Positions 63,916 to 64,000 of a stretch of DNA of 64,000 bases are shown one piece after another (positions within the stretch are counted from its first letter, which is position 1; every line of letters begins with the position of its first letter). Below the pieces are notes generated by a model. It ran no database searches and was not told the DNA's origin. It saw only the letters and a program-made list of their open reading frames with translations. The position numbers and the translations under genes are program-made. Source of the stretch: Thermosipho africanus Ob7 (GTDB lineage Bacteria > Thermotogota > Thermotogae > Thermotogales > Fervidobacteriaceae); the NCBI RefSeq assembly GCF_003351105.1, contig NZ_NKRG01000006.1, forward strand, positions 95,758-159,757, in the 5' to 3' direction.

Positions 63916-64000
63916 TTATGTTAACATTCTAAATAAGTGGAAATTAAAAAGTGAACTTATTATGAAAATTATAAAAACGTTAAAAAATTCCAAAAAATGT

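Overview
This AT-rich window looks like a thermophilic Thermotogales chromosome, most likely Thermosipho or a close relative. The evidence is a 354-residue NusG with the large Thermotoga-type insert, a Thermotoga-type DHFR, a class II (NrdJ) plus class III (NrdD/NrdG) ribonucleotide reductase operon, rubrerythrin, and strong AGGAGGTGA-type ribosome binding sites with frequent GTG/TTG starts. Genus is an inference. There is no rRNA, CRISPR array or recognisable insertion sequence.

Layout. 1-8.5 kb: the 3' part of a LacI-type regulator; a CstA-type transporter with its LytS/LytR two-component system and a small protein that appears to use an ATT start; and a UgpB/UgpA/UgpE-like ABC importer without an ATPase. 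8.8-13.7 kb: a secreted alpha-2-macroglobulin operon with a HELLH metallopeptidase-like protein and a DUF1175 (YfaT-like) protein. 13.8-21.2 kb: S9 peptidase, an NSS amino-acid transporter with a 33-residue MetS-type subunit, two diguanylate cyclases, DHFR and a GNAT. 21.3-26 kb: eight tRNAs interleaved with rplA, rplK, nusG, secE, rpmG, rpsR, ssb and rpsF. 26-36.2 kb: FtsW/RodA, GlyQS, rubrerythrin, HflKC, a CBS/ATPase protein, TsaD and ClpX.

36.4-49 kb is the accessory region and the most interesting part. It lies between a tRNA-Leu and a diguanylate cyclase gene, is visibly more AT-rich, and has long decayed-looking gaps. All its genes are on the minus strand. In transcription order they are: a 41-residue acidic peptide with its own promoter and a GC-rich 3' hairpin; an RtcB homologue that keeps all the metal-ligand and nucleophile residues; an M16 peptidase (HLIEH); a 328-residue protein resembling the linker part of PEP-synthase-like enzymes; a PPDK_N/PEP-utiliser protein; a mini-subtilisin; a radical SAM protein with an in-frame stop near its 3' end; and an ABC exporter (ATPase plus two permeases). 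I interpret it as a previously undescribed RiPP-like peptide maturation and export cluster.

49-64 kb: a second diguanylate cyclase of the same architecture as the one at 17.6 kb; a glycerol catabolic operon (GlpA-like, FAD oxidoreductase, DUF1667, GlpK) ending in glpP, preceded by a leader with mutually exclusive antiterminator and terminator hairpins; a lipoprotein gene broken at two poly-A tracts followed by a secreted SNase-type nuclease; tRNA-Ser and tRNA-Arg(GCG); a ribokinase; and the nrdD-nrdG-nrdJ operon with two NrdR-box-like palindromes 32 bp apart. The glycerol operon, GlpP and the UgpB-like importer together suggest that glycerol and glycerol-3-phosphate are important carbon sources.
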